64,000 bases of DNA from Streptomyces rhizosphaerihabitans (GCF_025399795.1 NZ_JAODTZ010000040.1:29419-93418); one strand, 5' to 3'; shown: positions 1 to 8,025, counted from the stretch's first letter. Notes: generated by a model from the sequence alone, not told the origin. Numbers and translations are program-made.

Positions 1-1
1 C

Positions 2-907
2 GGCCTGGACAAGGTCATCTACCTGCCGGCGATGCTCACACAGCGGCTCGGCTACTTCCAGGACGAGGGTCTGGACGTCCAGCTCCTCAGCGAGCCGGCC
101 GGTGTCCAGGCCGAGACCGCCCTCGTCTCGGGACAGGTGCAGGGGGCCGTCGGCTTCTACGACCACACGCTCGACCTGCAGACCAAGGGCAAGGCGGTCG
201 AGTCGGTCGTGCAGTTCTCGCACGCTCCGGGTGAGGTCGAGATCGTCTCCAACAAGCGTGCGGGCGACATCACTTCACCCAAGGACTTCAAGGGCAGGAA
301 GCTCGGCATCACCGGACTGGGTTCCTCCACCGACTTCCTCACGAAGTACCTCGCCGTCAATAACGGCGTGCAGGTCAGCGAGTTCACGCCGGTCGCCGTC
401 GGCGCCGGACCGACGTTCGTCTCCGCCCTCCAGCAGGGCGCCATCGACGGCGGCATGACGACGGACCCCACCGTCGCCACGGTCATGGAGAAGAACCTCG
501 GCAAGGTACTCATCGACATGAGGACGCCCGAGGGCTCGCAGGAGGCGCTCGGCGGGCCGTACCCGTCGTCCAGCCTCTACATGCAGACGGACTGGGTCAA
601 CGGTCACAAGGAGACGGTCCAGAAGCTGGCGAACGCCTTTGTGAAGACCCTCCGGTGGATGTCCAAGCACAGCGCCTCCGAGATCGCCGCCAAGATGCCC
701 GCCGACTACTCGCAGGGCAACCAGACGCTGTACTCCGGGGCCATCAAGAGCACGCTGCCGATGTTCACCGAGGACGGCGTGATGCCCGAGAACGGTCCCG
801 AGACCGTCGAGAAGGTCCTCAAGGCGTTCAACCCCAACATCAAGAACGCCAAGGTGGATCTGAGCAAGACGTACACCACGGAGTTCGTGAAGAAGGCGGC
901 CGGCTGA
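2..907 (+). CDS. ABC transporter substrate-binding protein (5' end outside window)
   Basis: The frame is open from base 2 and the N-terminus, including any lipoprotein signal, lies upstream of the window. The visible ~301 residues read as a periplasmic-binding-protein type 2 fold of the NMT1/THI5/SsuA kind: an early LGYFQDEGLDVQL segment, a central GRKLGITGLGSSTD ligand-loop segment and a late LYMQTDWVNGHKETVQKLANA helix. This family captures nitrate, sulfonate, taurine or pyrimidine precursors outside the membrane and delivers them to an ABC permease. The substrate cannot be read from the sequence. Stop TGA at 905-907 is followed by a perfect hairpin, so the gene ends its operon. The partner permease and ATPase must lie upstream of the window. 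Confidence 0.85.
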   Translation, partial: GLDKVIYLPAMLTQRLGYFQDEGLDVQLLSEPAGVQAETALVSGQVQGAVGFYDHTLDLQTKGKAVESVVQFSHAPGEVEIVSNKRAGDITSPKDFKGRKLGITGLGSSTDFLTKYLAVNNGVQVSEFTPVAVGAGPTFVSALQQGAIDGGMTTDPTVATVMEKNLGKVLIDMRTPEGSQEALGGPYPSSSLYMQTDWVNGHKETVQKLANAFVKTLRWMSKHSASEIAAKMPADYSQGNQTLYSGAIKSTLPMFTEDGVMPENGPETVEKVLKAFNPNIKNAKVDLSKTYTTEFVKKAAG

Positions 908-940
908 CCGCCTCCTGCTGCCGAAACGCGGCGAGCTGCC

Positions 941-988
941 CCGTCGCGCGTACGACTGTGCTTCCCCCGGCAGTCGTACGCGCGACGG
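941..988. terminator. bidirectional hairpin terminator
   Basis: Arms 941-958 and 971-988 form a perfect 18-bp stem with a 12-nt loop. It lies between the convergent stop codons of the substrate-binding protein and the response regulator, so it can serve both strands. There is no U-tract, as is usual in Streptomyces. Confidence 0.85.
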
Positions 989-1020
989 GTGCGGCCGTTC
1001 CCGCATCGTCGGCCGTGTCC

Positions 1021-1701
1021 TCAGGTACGGGTCGCCCAGGCGTAGCGATGCTCCGGGCGGCCCGCATCGCCGTATCTGAGGGTCAGCCGCGCTCTTCCCG
1101 TACGTTCCAGAAGCTTCAGGTAGCGCTGCGCGGTCTGCCGGCTCAGTCCGGTCTCCTCCGCGACCTCCTGGGCCGACAGCGAGCTCTCCGCACTCAGCAG
1201 GGCGCGCCGTACGAGCTCGGCGGTCGGCGGGGAGTGCCCCTTGGGCAGATCGGGGACGGTGCCGGTGGAGAGGGTCCCGAAGATCCGGTCCACATCGGAC
1301 TGTTCGGCCCTGCCGCCGCCGTCGAGGGTGTGTCGCAGATCCGCGTACGCCTCCAATTTGGCCCGCAGCCCGGCGAACGAGAACGGCTTGACCAGGTACT
1401 GGAGGACCCCCTGCCGCAACGCCGCCCGGACGGTCGCGATGTCACGTGCGGCGGTCACCATGATCACGTCGGTCGGGTGGCCCCGTCGGCGCATCTCCTG
1501 GACGACCGCGAGGCCCGTCCCGTCCGGCAGGTAGTGGTCCATGAGAACCAGGTCCGGGCGCGGCAGCGCCTCCAGCCGGCTCAGCGCTTCGGCGGCACTG
1601 TGCGCCTCGCCCGCGACACGGAAGCCCGGCACCTTCTCCACGTAGGCGGCGTTGACACGAGCAACCCGTGCGTCGTCATCCACGACCAGGACCTCGATCA
1701 T
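1021..1701 (-). CDS. response regulator, CitB/DcuR type
   Basis: 226 aa. The N-terminal receiver starts IEVLVVDDD (acidic pocket), has the phospho-acceptor in LVLMDHYLPDG and the conserved Lys in YLVKPFSF. The C-terminal part carries a helix-turn-helix of the CitB/DpiA kind (SAQEVAEETGLSRQTAQRYLKLLE). The ATG at 1701 was chosen because it overlaps the kinase stop codon as ATGA, which implies translational coupling. Systems of this family typically control uptake or catabolism of citrate and C4-dicarboxylates. Whether the neighbouring binding protein is a target is inference. Confidence 0.9.
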   Translation of the reverse strand: MIEVLVVDDDARVARVNAAYVEKVPGFRVAGEAHSAAEALSRLEALPRPDLVLMDHYLPDGTGLAVVQEMRRRGHPTDVIMVTAARDIATVRAALRQGVLQYLVKPFSFAGLRAKLEAYADLRHTLDGGGRAEQSDVDRIFGTLSTGTVPDLPKGHSPPTAELVRRALLSAESSLSAQEVAEETGLSRQTAQRYLKLLERTGRARLTLRYGDAGRPEHRYAWATRT

Positions 1702-3500
1702 CGCTCCTTCTCCCCGGCGTTCGGGGCGTTCCCGGTGTCTCCGGTGACGGCGAGGGCGGCGTCGGTGGTCTCCGGAGACGAGAGCCGTCGTACGGCTCCG
1801 GGTTCCTGACCGGGGGCGGGGGCGAGCCCGTCCTCCGCCGCGAGCCCGACGTCCGGCGCTCCGCCGTTCTTCGGTGTGAGCGCCGGGTCCGTCAGCGCCT
1901 CCGGCAGGACGACCGTGAACTCCGCACCTCCGCCGTCCGCGTCGGCCACCTCCGCGCTCCCGCCCTGCCGCTCGGCGAGGCGCCGCACCAAGGAGAGGCC
2001 GATTCCGCGCTTGCCGTGCGCGGGTGGCTCCTTGGTGCTCCAGCCGTCCGTGAAGATCAACTCCCGCCGCTCTTCCGGGACACCGGGCCCGGTGTCCCGT
2101 ACCCGCAGCACGGCGGTGCGCCCTTCGGAGCGCAATTCGACCTCCACGCGCGCGTGGAGCGTGCCCGCGACAGCGTCCAGCGCGTTGTCGACGAGGTTCC
2201 CGACGACGGTGACGAGCCCACGCGGGTCGACCAACCGATCGGGCAACAGCGTCCGGTCCGAGATCCACAGCGCCACGCCACGCTCGGCCGCCACCGTCGT
2301 CTTTCCGACCAGGAGGGCGGCGAGCAGCGGATCGTGGATCTTCTCGGTGACCTGTTCCGCGGTGACCCTGTGGTCGCCGACCACCTCTCCGACGAATTCC
2401 ACGGCGTCGTCGTACATCTCCAGTTCGAGCAGCCCCAGGAGCGTGTGCATCCGGTTGGCGTGCTCATGGTCCTGCGCGCGCAGCGCGTCGATCAGGCCGT
2501 GTGTGGAGTCGAGCTCGCGGCCGAGCTGCTCCAGTTCGGTCCGGTCGCGCAGTGTGGCGACGGCGCCGCCGTCCTCGGTGGGCATCCGGTTGGCGACCAG
2601 GACGCGCTGGCCGCGGACGGTGAGCAGGTCCGTACCGGTGACGCGCCCGGCCAGCACATCCGTCGTACGGCCAGGTCCCAGAGCGTCGTCCAGCGGCTGC
2701 CCGATGGCCTCGGCGCCGACCCCCAGCAGCCGCTGCGCCTCGTCGTTCAGAAGGCGCACGCGACCGCTTCGGTCCAGGGCGACCACGCCCTCCCGGATGC
2801 CGTGCAGCATCGCCTCGCGCTCGGCCAGCAGCGCCGAGATGTCGGAGAAGGCCAGGTCACGGGTCTGCCGCTGAACCCTTCGGGAGATCAGATAGGCGGC
2901 CAGCGCGCCGACGGCCATGGCCCCGCCCGCGTACGCGAACAGTCCGGGAATCGCGTCGATCAACCGGGCCCGCACACTGCCGTACTTGATACCCACCGAC
3001 ACCGCGCCGACGATCCGGCCGGTGCCGTCACGCAGTGGCACCTTGCCCCGTGCGGAGCGCCCCAGTGTTCCGGTGTCGATGTCCATGACGTCCTTGCCCG
3101 CCAGGGCCAGGCGGGGGCTCGTCGAGACCTTCTTGCCGATCTCAGCCGGGTTCCTGTGCGACCAGCGGATGCGCCGCATGTCCATCACGACGACGTATTC
3201 GGCGCCGCTCGCCTTCCGTATCCGCTCGGCCTGGACCTGCACGGGGCCGGTCCTCGATGGGGCTGTCCTTTGGAGGTCCACGGCGATCTGCGGCTGGGTG
3301 GCCGTGGTCTGTGCGATCGCGAGGGCGCGCCGCATGGCTTGGTCGTCCAGCTGCGCGCTCAGCGGCGCCAGGAACAGTCCGGTGGCGAGTACGGCGACTC
3401 CCGCCGCGATCGCGATCTGCATCAGGAGCACTTGTGAGAACGCCCGCCGCGGCAGACCGAGGCGCAGTCGTCGTGCGGGGGGAGTGGGACTCATGCCCAT
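1698..3500 (-). CDS. sensor histidine kinase, CitA/DcuS type
   Basis: 600 aa. Order: a transmembrane segment near residues 20-42, an extracytoplasmic PAS-like sensor domain, a second transmembrane segment (AYAGGAMAVGALAAYLI), a cytoplasmic PAS domain, then DHEHANRMHTLLGLLEL as the phospho-acceptor region, GNLVDNALDA (N box), DTGPGVP (G1) and GIGLSLV (G2). This is the citrate/dicarboxylate sensor architecture. The start is uncertain between ATG 3500 and ATG 3494; neither has a well-spaced ribosome site. It is the first gene of an operon with the response regulator (4-nt overlap). Confidence 0.88.
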   Translation of the reverse strand: MGMSPTPPARRLRLGLPRRAFSQVLLMQIAIAAGVAVLATGLFLAPLSAQLDDQAMRRALAIAQTTATQPQIAVDLQRTAPSRTGPVQVQAERIRKASGAEYVVVMDMRRIRWSHRNPAEIGKKVSTSPRLALAGKDVMDIDTGTLGRSARGKVPLRDGTGRIVGAVSVGIKYGSVRARLIDAIPGLFAYAGGAMAVGALAAYLISRRVQRQTRDLAFSDISALLAEREAMLHGIREGVVALDRSGRVRLLNDEAQRLLGVGAEAIGQPLDDALGPGRTTDVLAGRVTGTDLLTVRGQRVLVANRMPTEDGGAVATLRDRTELEQLGRELDSTHGLIDALRAQDHEHANRMHTLLGLLELEMYDDAVEFVGEVVGDHRVTAEQVTEKIHDPLLAALLVGKTTVAAERGVALWISDRTLLPDRLVDPRGLVTVVGNLVDNALDAVAGTLHARVEVELRSEGRTAVLRVRDTGPGVPEERRELIFTDGWSTKEPPAHGKRGIGLSLVRRLAERQGGSAEVADADGGGAEFTVVLPEALTDPALTPKNGGAPDVGLAAEDGLAPAPGQEPGAVRRLSSPETTDAALAVTGDTGNAPNAGEKER

Positions 3501-3889
3501 GACGGTACGGGGGCGTGCGCGTCCCTCCGAAGAGAGTGTGGCGTGGATCTCTTGATCAATGGGTGAGGCGGTCGTGGGGCCCGGGTGAGAGGGAGGAGGA
3601 GATTCGGGACGCGAGATCCGGGACAGGGATCCGGGAGCTTGCGGTTGGTGCGCCGGCGCGGGGCGCCCGTGCCTCTGGCATCGACGGGTACGGTACGGCG
3701 TCGCTGATCCGGTGGCACGGAGCAGGCGAGGGCCCCTGGTTCGTGCCACAGGTCGGTTCGGGTGAGCCCGGGACCCTCTGCGTCCGGCCGGACAGGTCAT
3801 GGCGTCGCTGTTCCGGCCGTAGGGGGGCCGGCGGCGAACTCGGCCCGTGTGTCGGCCCCGCGGTTCGGGCGCGTGCGGGACCCGGGCCG
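3501..3889. other. intergenic region upstream of the sensor kinase
   Basis: 389 bp between the kinase start and the stop of the Apd1-like gene, both on the minus strand. It must hold the kinase promoter. A TTGATCAATG sequence near 3551 resembles the AT-rich dyads between the citrate synthase genes. I see no convincing gene or terminator hairpin. Confidence 0.4.
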
Positions 3890-4834
3890 TCAGCAGGCCA
3901 CGGCTGCGGCTGTCTCTTCCAGCTGCCGTACGGCCACCACGTCCATCCGGGCGGGTGAACCAAGTGCCGAGCCGCAGCTCTCCGGGCGGGGCGGCAGCGA
4001 GGCGCCCTGCGCGACGATGACCCGCCACAGGCGGCCGTCGGCGTGGGCCACGGTCACCTCCCAGCGTGGCGCCGCGCCGTCCGTTCTGATCACCATCAGG
4101 ACATCGGCGGCGTGCTCCCCCGAAGCAGTCCGTACGGCCAGTTCGGCCGCCTGGCCGGGGCGCTCCCAGGCGGAGTTCCCGCGACAGCCCTCGGTGACGA
4201 CACGGCCCTCCCGGACGCGCTGGAGGATCTCCTTGACAGCGTGGGCCTCGGCACGCCCGTACGCGTACCCGTACGGCAGGACCAGCACCGTGGGCGAGAA
4301 GCGATGACCGCCCAGATGGGTGACCTCCCAGGCGCCGTTGACGCCGGAAGCGGCCAGTTCCGCCGCCAGGGGGCGTCCGAGCAGGGCGCAGCAGCGGTCA
4401 CGCTTGCCGTTGGTGCAGACGAGGGCCAGCGGATCGTCGGTATGAGGCAGCCCATGGAGAACCCGGTCGAAGGAGCGCGGATCACCCGTGCCGAGCGCGG
4501 TGAAGTCGAGATCGAGCAACTGCCCGGGATCACGCGTCATGGCGGCGTGCAGCCATACGTTTCCCGGGGTGGTGTGGGCCGCGTACACATGCCGCTCGGC
4601 GGGCGTACCGCAGTCGGCATGGCGCCCGGGACGGCGGATGAGCGCGATCCGTACCCCTGTGCCCTGTGCGGCGGCCTCGAGGGCGCGGCCGAGCGTGGGG
4701 TCCAGGTGGCTCGAGGTGAGCGCCTTGGCACCCCAGGGTCCGGGCTGCTCGATGAGCAGCCATGTCGTCGCGGTGGCCGCGGTCCCGGAGAGGGGCTCGT
4801 CGAGGTGCCGCGACGCGGTCGTGCACGTACTCAC
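3890..4834 (-). CDS. sucrase/ferredoxin-like (Apd1-type) [2Fe-2S] protein
   Basis: 314 aa. It matches the thioredoxin-like ferredoxin family called sucrase/ferredoxin-like or Apd1. The Cys pair lies in CTNGKRDRCC and is followed by HLGGHRF; in Apd1 proteins an HxGGH motif supplies two His ligands, giving a Cys2-His2 cluster instead of Cys4. The N-terminal domain (WLLIEQPGPWG) is also typical. The family is linked to iron and redox homeostasis; the physiological substrate is not known to me. The GTG start at 4834 is directly abutted by an iron box, so the mRNA may be leaderless or nearly so. Iron-dependent repression is inferred. Confidence 0.82.
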   Translation of the reverse strand: MSTCTTASRHLDEPLSGTAATATTWLLIEQPGPWGAKALTSSHLDPTLGRALEAAAQGTGVRIALIRRPGRHADCGTPAERHVYAAHTTPGNVWLHAAMTRDPGQLLDLDFTALGTGDPRSFDRVLHGLPHTDDPLALVCTNGKRDRCCALLGRPLAAELAASGVNGAWEVTHLGGHRFSPTVLVLPYGYAYGRAEAHAVKEILQRVREGRVVTEGCRGNSAWERPGQAAELAVRTASGEHAADVLMVIRTDGAAPRWEVTVAHADGRLWRVIVAQGASLPPRPESCGSALGSPARMDVVAVRQLEETAAAVAC

Positions 4835-4853
4835 AGAGGTGAGCCTAACCTGA
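4835..4853 (-). promoter_or_regulatory. IdeR/DmdR1-type iron box
   Basis: The 19-mer AGAGGTGAGCCTAACCTGA (plus strand) matches the actinobacterial iron-box consensus TTAGGTGAGCCTAACCTAA at 16 of 19 positions. It ends one base before the GTG start of the Apd1-like gene, where a bound DtxR-family repressor would block transcription. Confidence 0.8.
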
Positions 4854-4935
4854 CTTCCCCGGGGCGACTTCCTGCCGCGTACACGGGGGCGCGTCAGGGA
4901 TGGTCCGGGTGTGTGTCGGTTGTGCGGAAGCGTGC

Positions 4936-4980
4936 GTGGGGGAGCGTGCCGGGAGGGCGCGTACAGGGCGCTCTCCCCAC
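4936..4980 (-). terminator. imperfect hairpin downstream of the HTH-citrate synthase gene
   Basis: Arms 4936-4946 and 4969-4980 pair with one bulge (GTGGGGGAGCG with CGCTCTCCCCAC). It lies 16 bp beyond the stop codon of the HTH-citrate synthase gene. Confidence 0.5.
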
Positions 4981-4996
4981 GCCCGGCGTGCGCTGT

Positions 4997-6256
4997 CTAG
5001 AGCGGGAGCGGCCGCGGCGGCCGTTCGCCCACGTAGTGCCCGCTCGGTCGCATCCGCAACGGGCGCTCCGCGTACTCCTCCAGGGTGTGGGCGATCCAGC
5101 CCGCCGTCCGGGCGACGGCGAAGATCGTCTCTCCCGCCGAGACCGGCATGCCGGACGAGACGGTGAGGACGGCCAGGGCGAGGTCGACATTGGCGTGCAG
5201 GGATGTGTGGCGGGCCGTGGTGGTCACCACGTCATGGGCCGCAGCCAGGGCGGGTGCCGCGCCGGGCACTTCCTCCAGGAGGGCGAACAGCGCACGCGCG
5301 CGTGGATCCTCGCCGGGGTAGAGCCGATGGCCGAGTCCGGGCACACGGCGCCCGGCGCGCAGCTCGTCGGCGACCACGGGAGCCGCGGTGCCCTGGTCCA
5401 GAACGTCGAGCAGCAGCCGGTGCGCGAGCCCGCTGGCCGCCCCGTGCAGGGGCCCCTCGAGGACGCCGAGGCCCGCCGACACGGCCGCGTACGGGTGGGC
5501 GCGGGCCGATGCCGCCACCCGGACCGCCAGCGTCGAGGCGGCCAGGTCGTGGTCGACGAGCAGCCCGAGTGCCGTGTCCAGTACGCGCAGTGACGCGTCG
5601 TCGGGTGCGCGTCCGCTGAGCCGTGCCCACAGCCGATGAGCGAGCGGGCCCTCGTCGCGGTGGTCGTGCCGTACGGGGGGAAGCGCGGCGACGAGGGTGG
5701 GAATGAGGGTGCGTCCGGTGCCGAGTACGGCGCTCTCGGAGAGGTCGAAGCGCAGCGGGTCGGCCGCCGCTGCGGCGATCGCCGCGACGCGCAGCCGGTC
5801 GATCGGGCTGCTGTGCTCGGGCAATGCGTCGACGCTCCGCCTGGCGACCGCCACGGACGCCTCCGGGGCCGTGAACGTGAGCCCGGGGCGCAGCTCGCCG
5901 GTCCACAGCCATTCGGCGATCTCTTCGTAGGAGTACCGCGCGGCCAGTTCCGTCGCGTCGACGCCCCGGAAGTAGTACCGGTCCTTGTCGATCAAGGTGA
6001 TGCGGGTGCGGACGGAGAGTTCGCCGGCACCGCCCGAACTGCCGCCGCCCTCCCGTCTGTTGCGCCGCGCGAGCGCCTCCACCTCCTTGGCGTCGAACGT
6101 GCTCCCGCGGCCTCCCGGCTCCCGCCTGCTGCTGAGCTGACCGCGGCTCACATACGCGTACACGGTCTCCGGCTTCACGCCGAGCAGTTCGGCGGTCTCC
6201 TTGGTGCTGAGCCGTCGGCCCTCGCGTGCCGGTGTTGCCGCTTCTCGATCCCTCAT
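4997..6256 (-). CDS. citrate synthase-like protein with N-terminal helix-turn-helix
   Basis: 419 aa from ATG 6256 (GGTGG lies 6 nt upstream; GTG 6265 is an alternative). Residues ~15-37 form an excisionase/MerR-like HTH (STKETAELLGVKPETVYAYVS), then a Gly/Ser linker, then a citrate synthase fold. The three catalytic residues are present: His in GPLHG (~271), His in GLGHRLY (~310) and Asp in HANVDLALAV (~358). Condensation of acetyl-CoA with oxaloacetate, or with a longer-chain analogue, is therefore plausible. The HTH suggests DNA binding, perhaps autoregulation through the palindromes just upstream (inference). It is divergent from a second citrate synthase; I recall the same pair from S. 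coelicolor. Confidence 0.85.
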   Translation of the reverse strand: MRDREAATPAREGRRLSTKETAELLGVKPETVYAYVSRGQLSSRREPGGRGSTFDAKEVEALARRNRREGGGSSGGAGELSVRTRITLIDKDRYYFRGVDATELAARYSYEEIAEWLWTGELRPGLTFTAPEASVAVARRSVDALPEHSSPIDRLRVAAIAAAAADPLRFDLSESAVLGTGRTLIPTLVAALPPVRHDHRDEGPLAHRLWARLSGRAPDDASLRVLDTALGLLVDHDLAASTLAVRVAASARAHPYAAVSAGLGVLEGPLHGAASGLAHRLLLDVLDQGTAAPVVADELRAGRRVPGLGHRLYPGEDPRARALFALLEEVPGAAPALAAAHDVVTTTARHTSLHANVDLALAVLTVSSGMPVSAGETIFAVARTAGWIAHTLEEYAERPLRMRPSGHYVGERPPRPLPL

Positions 6257-6284
6257 GAGCGCCACCGTATCTGTGGATCAGTAT

Positions 6285-6320
6285 ATTGATTGGATCAATA
6301 TTGACAGCGATTGAGTCAAT
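6285..6320. promoter_or_regulatory. two AT-rich operator-like palindromes between divergent citrate synthase genes
   Basis: ATTGAT-TGG-ATCAAT at 6285-6299 and ATTGAGTCAAT at 6310-6320 are dyads sharing the ATTGA/TCAAT arm, with centres 23 bp apart (about two helical turns). They stand out in the surrounding GC-rich DNA and lie within a 97-bp divergent promoter region. Confidence 0.6.
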
Positions 6321-6353
6321 CATGGACAGTCAAATCAAGTCCAGGGAGGAAAC

Positions 6354-7520
6354 ATGCCGATCAACCGGGCCGCGTCCACCTCTGTCGACGTGCCGCGAGG
6401 ACTCGCGGGCGTCGTCGTCACCGATACCGAACTGGGTGACGTCAGGGGGCTGGAGGGCTTCTATCACTACCGCCAGTACTCGGCCGTCGACCTCGCGCAG
6501 ACCCGCGGCTTCGAGGACGTCTGGCACCTGCTGGCCCATGGCGAACTGCCCGACGAGGCTCGCCGTGCAGCCTTCACCGCGCGGTCCGCGCGGCTGCGCC
6601 GGCTGCCGGACGACGTGCGCGCCGCGTTGCCCGCGATCGCTGCGGCGACAGGACCGTCGGGACCGCTCGCCGGGCTGCGCACCGCTCTGTCGCTGCTCGG
6701 AGCCTCGCTGGGGTTCCGTCCGGTGTACGACATCGACGCCGGGCGGCGCCGCGACGACGGCCTCGTGGCGACGGCGGCCGTGCCGACTCTGCTCACCGCG
6801 CTGTACCGGCTCGGGCAGGGGCTGGAGCCGGTGGAGCCGCGTGAGGACCTGGGGTACGCCGCCAACTACCTGTACATGTTGACGGGTTCGGAGCCGGACG
6901 CGGCCCGTGCCCGTGCGGTTGAGCAATACCTCATATCAACCATTGACCACGGATTCAATGCATCAACGTTCACGGCGCGGGTTATCGCGTCCACCGGCGC
7001 CGATGTGGCGGCCTGCCTGGTGGGCGCGGTCGGGGCCCTCTCCGGCCCTCTTCACGGTGGTGCTCCCAGTCGCGCCCTGGACACCCTCGACGCGATCGGG
7101 ACACCCGACCGTATCGACTCCTGGATCCGCGAACGTGTCCTCGCAGGCGATCGCATCATGGGCTTCGGGCACCCTGTCTATCGTACGGAGGACCCGCGCT
7201 CGCGCATGCTCCGCGGGATAGCTCAGGGGTTCGGCGGCCCGCTCGTCGAGTTCGCCGTCGAGGTGGAGCGACGGGTGGAGGTGATCCTGGCCGAACTCAA
7301 GCCGGGCCGTGAGCTGCACACGAATGTGGAGTTCTACGCCGGTGTGGTCATGGAACTCTGCGGGCTGCCCCGCGAGATGTTCACCCCCACGTTCGCCGCC
7401 GCCCGCGCGGTCGGCTGGAGCGCCAACATCATGGAGCAGGCGGAGGACTCGAAGATCATCCGCCCGGCGGCTCGGTACGTGGGGCCGGTTCCGCCGGTGG
7501 CGGTGCCCGCTCGCAGCTGA
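6354..7520 (+). CDS. citrate synthase
   Basis: 388 aa, full length for the dimeric bacterial type. Active-site landmarks: IDHGFNASTF (His 199), GPLHGGA (His 234), GFGHPVYRTEDPR (His 273) and the substrate-binding Arg in the same motif. The position of the catalytic Asp reads Glu 326 (TNVEFYAG). I believe this variant occurs in some actinobacterial second citrate synthases, but it departs from the classical triad. The reaction would be acetyl-CoA plus oxaloacetate to citrate, with 2-methylcitrate synthase as an alternative. The start is supported by GGAGG at 6343-6347, 6 nt before ATG. A run of rare A/T-rich codons spans residues ~190-205. A strong terminator follows. Confidence 0.9.
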   Translation: MPINRAASTSVDVPRGLAGVVVTDTELGDVRGLEGFYHYRQYSAVDLAQTRGFEDVWHLLAHGELPDEARRAAFTARSARLRRLPDDVRAALPAIAAATGPSGPLAGLRTALSLLGASLGFRPVYDIDAGRRRDDGLVATAAVPTLLTALYRLGQGLEPVEPREDLGYAANYLYMLTGSEPDAARARAVEQYLISTIDHGFNASTFTARVIASTGADVAACLVGAVGALSGPLHGGAPSRALDTLDAIGTPDRIDSWIRERVLAGDRIMGFGHPVYRTEDPRSRMLRGIAQGFGGPLVEFAVEVERRVEVILAELKPGRELHTNVEFYAGVVMELCGLPREMFTPTFAAARAVGWSANIMEQAEDSKIIRPAARYVGPVPPVAVPARS

Positions 7521-7561
7521 CCTGACCTGACCTGACCCGACCCGACCTGATCCGACCGAAA

Positions 7562-7592
7562 CGGGCCCGGCACCAGGTCGGTGCCGGGCCCG
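7562..7592 (+). terminator. hairpin terminator of the citrate synthase gene
   Basis: A 13-bp perfect stem (7562-7574 with 7580-7592) and a 5-nt loop, 42 bp after the stop codon. The interval 7518-7556 consists of CCTGA/CCCGA pentamer repeats. Confidence 0.85.
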
Positions 7593-7622
7593 GGGTGCCA
7601 GTGGCTCCGGAAACCGCTGCCG

Positions 7623-7862
7623 CTACGCGCCGGCACCATCGCCCCAGGCTCGGACGGGTGTCCCGCGCGTGACGACTGCGATCCGTTCGTCGTCGGCTCG
7701 AGCGGCGTCGGGCGGGAGCTCCCGCCCGAGTTCCTGAGCGATCTCGCGCCCGATGACGGCGAAGCCCGCCGTCGCTGAGCTCGAAGGTGTCGGGACAGGA
7801 CCGGCCGGTTGCGCTGCCCCGTGCACGGGGGAGGACGGCATGCGACGGACGACAGCCGTCAT
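7623..7862 (-). CDS. 79-aa protein, frameshifted paralogue of the 8026-8265 gene
   Basis: 79 aa, exactly the length of its paralogue at 8026-8265. The first residues (MTAVVRRM) and the last ~45 (FAVIG...ELPPDAARADDERIAVVTRGTPV) align with MSHIIRRI and FAVIG...ELPRDASRADYERIVVVSRETLI. The middle, residues ~14-33, aligns only if read in another frame, where it spells RGSATGRSCPDTFELSDGG against RGSVSGANCPDIFELSDGR. A one-base deletion near 7821 and a one-base insertion near 7764 compensate each other. It may be a degraded copy, a real variant or an assembly artefact. I recall the family as small Streptomyces proteins of unknown function found near DUF6879 and XRE/DUF397 loci. Confidence 0.6.
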   Translation of the reverse strand: MTAVVRRMPSSPVHGAAQPAGPVPTPSSSATAGFAVIGREIAQELGRELPPDAARADDERIAVVTRGTPVRAWGDGAGA

Positions 7863-8025
7863 TGCCTCGGCCTTTCCCGCGGTGACCCTGCGTTCACGTG
7901 CGGGTCGTCCTGTGACTGCCCACCGGACAGGGACGGCGCGCGAAACGGGGTCACCGAGGGCAAGACGAACGCACAGCGATGTGATGGTGTGCCGATACTC
8001 CCGTAAGGGTGCGGCGTTCGGTCAC

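Noticed and set aside
275..1006. Long minus-strand open frame across the ABC binding-protein gene
   Set aside because: Shadow frame of a GC-rich gene: Arg/Gly-rich, no family resemblance, no ribosome site.
7518..7556. CCTGA pentamer repeats after the citrate synthase stop
   Set aside because: Only a few imperfect copies next to a terminator; probably simple slippage without function.
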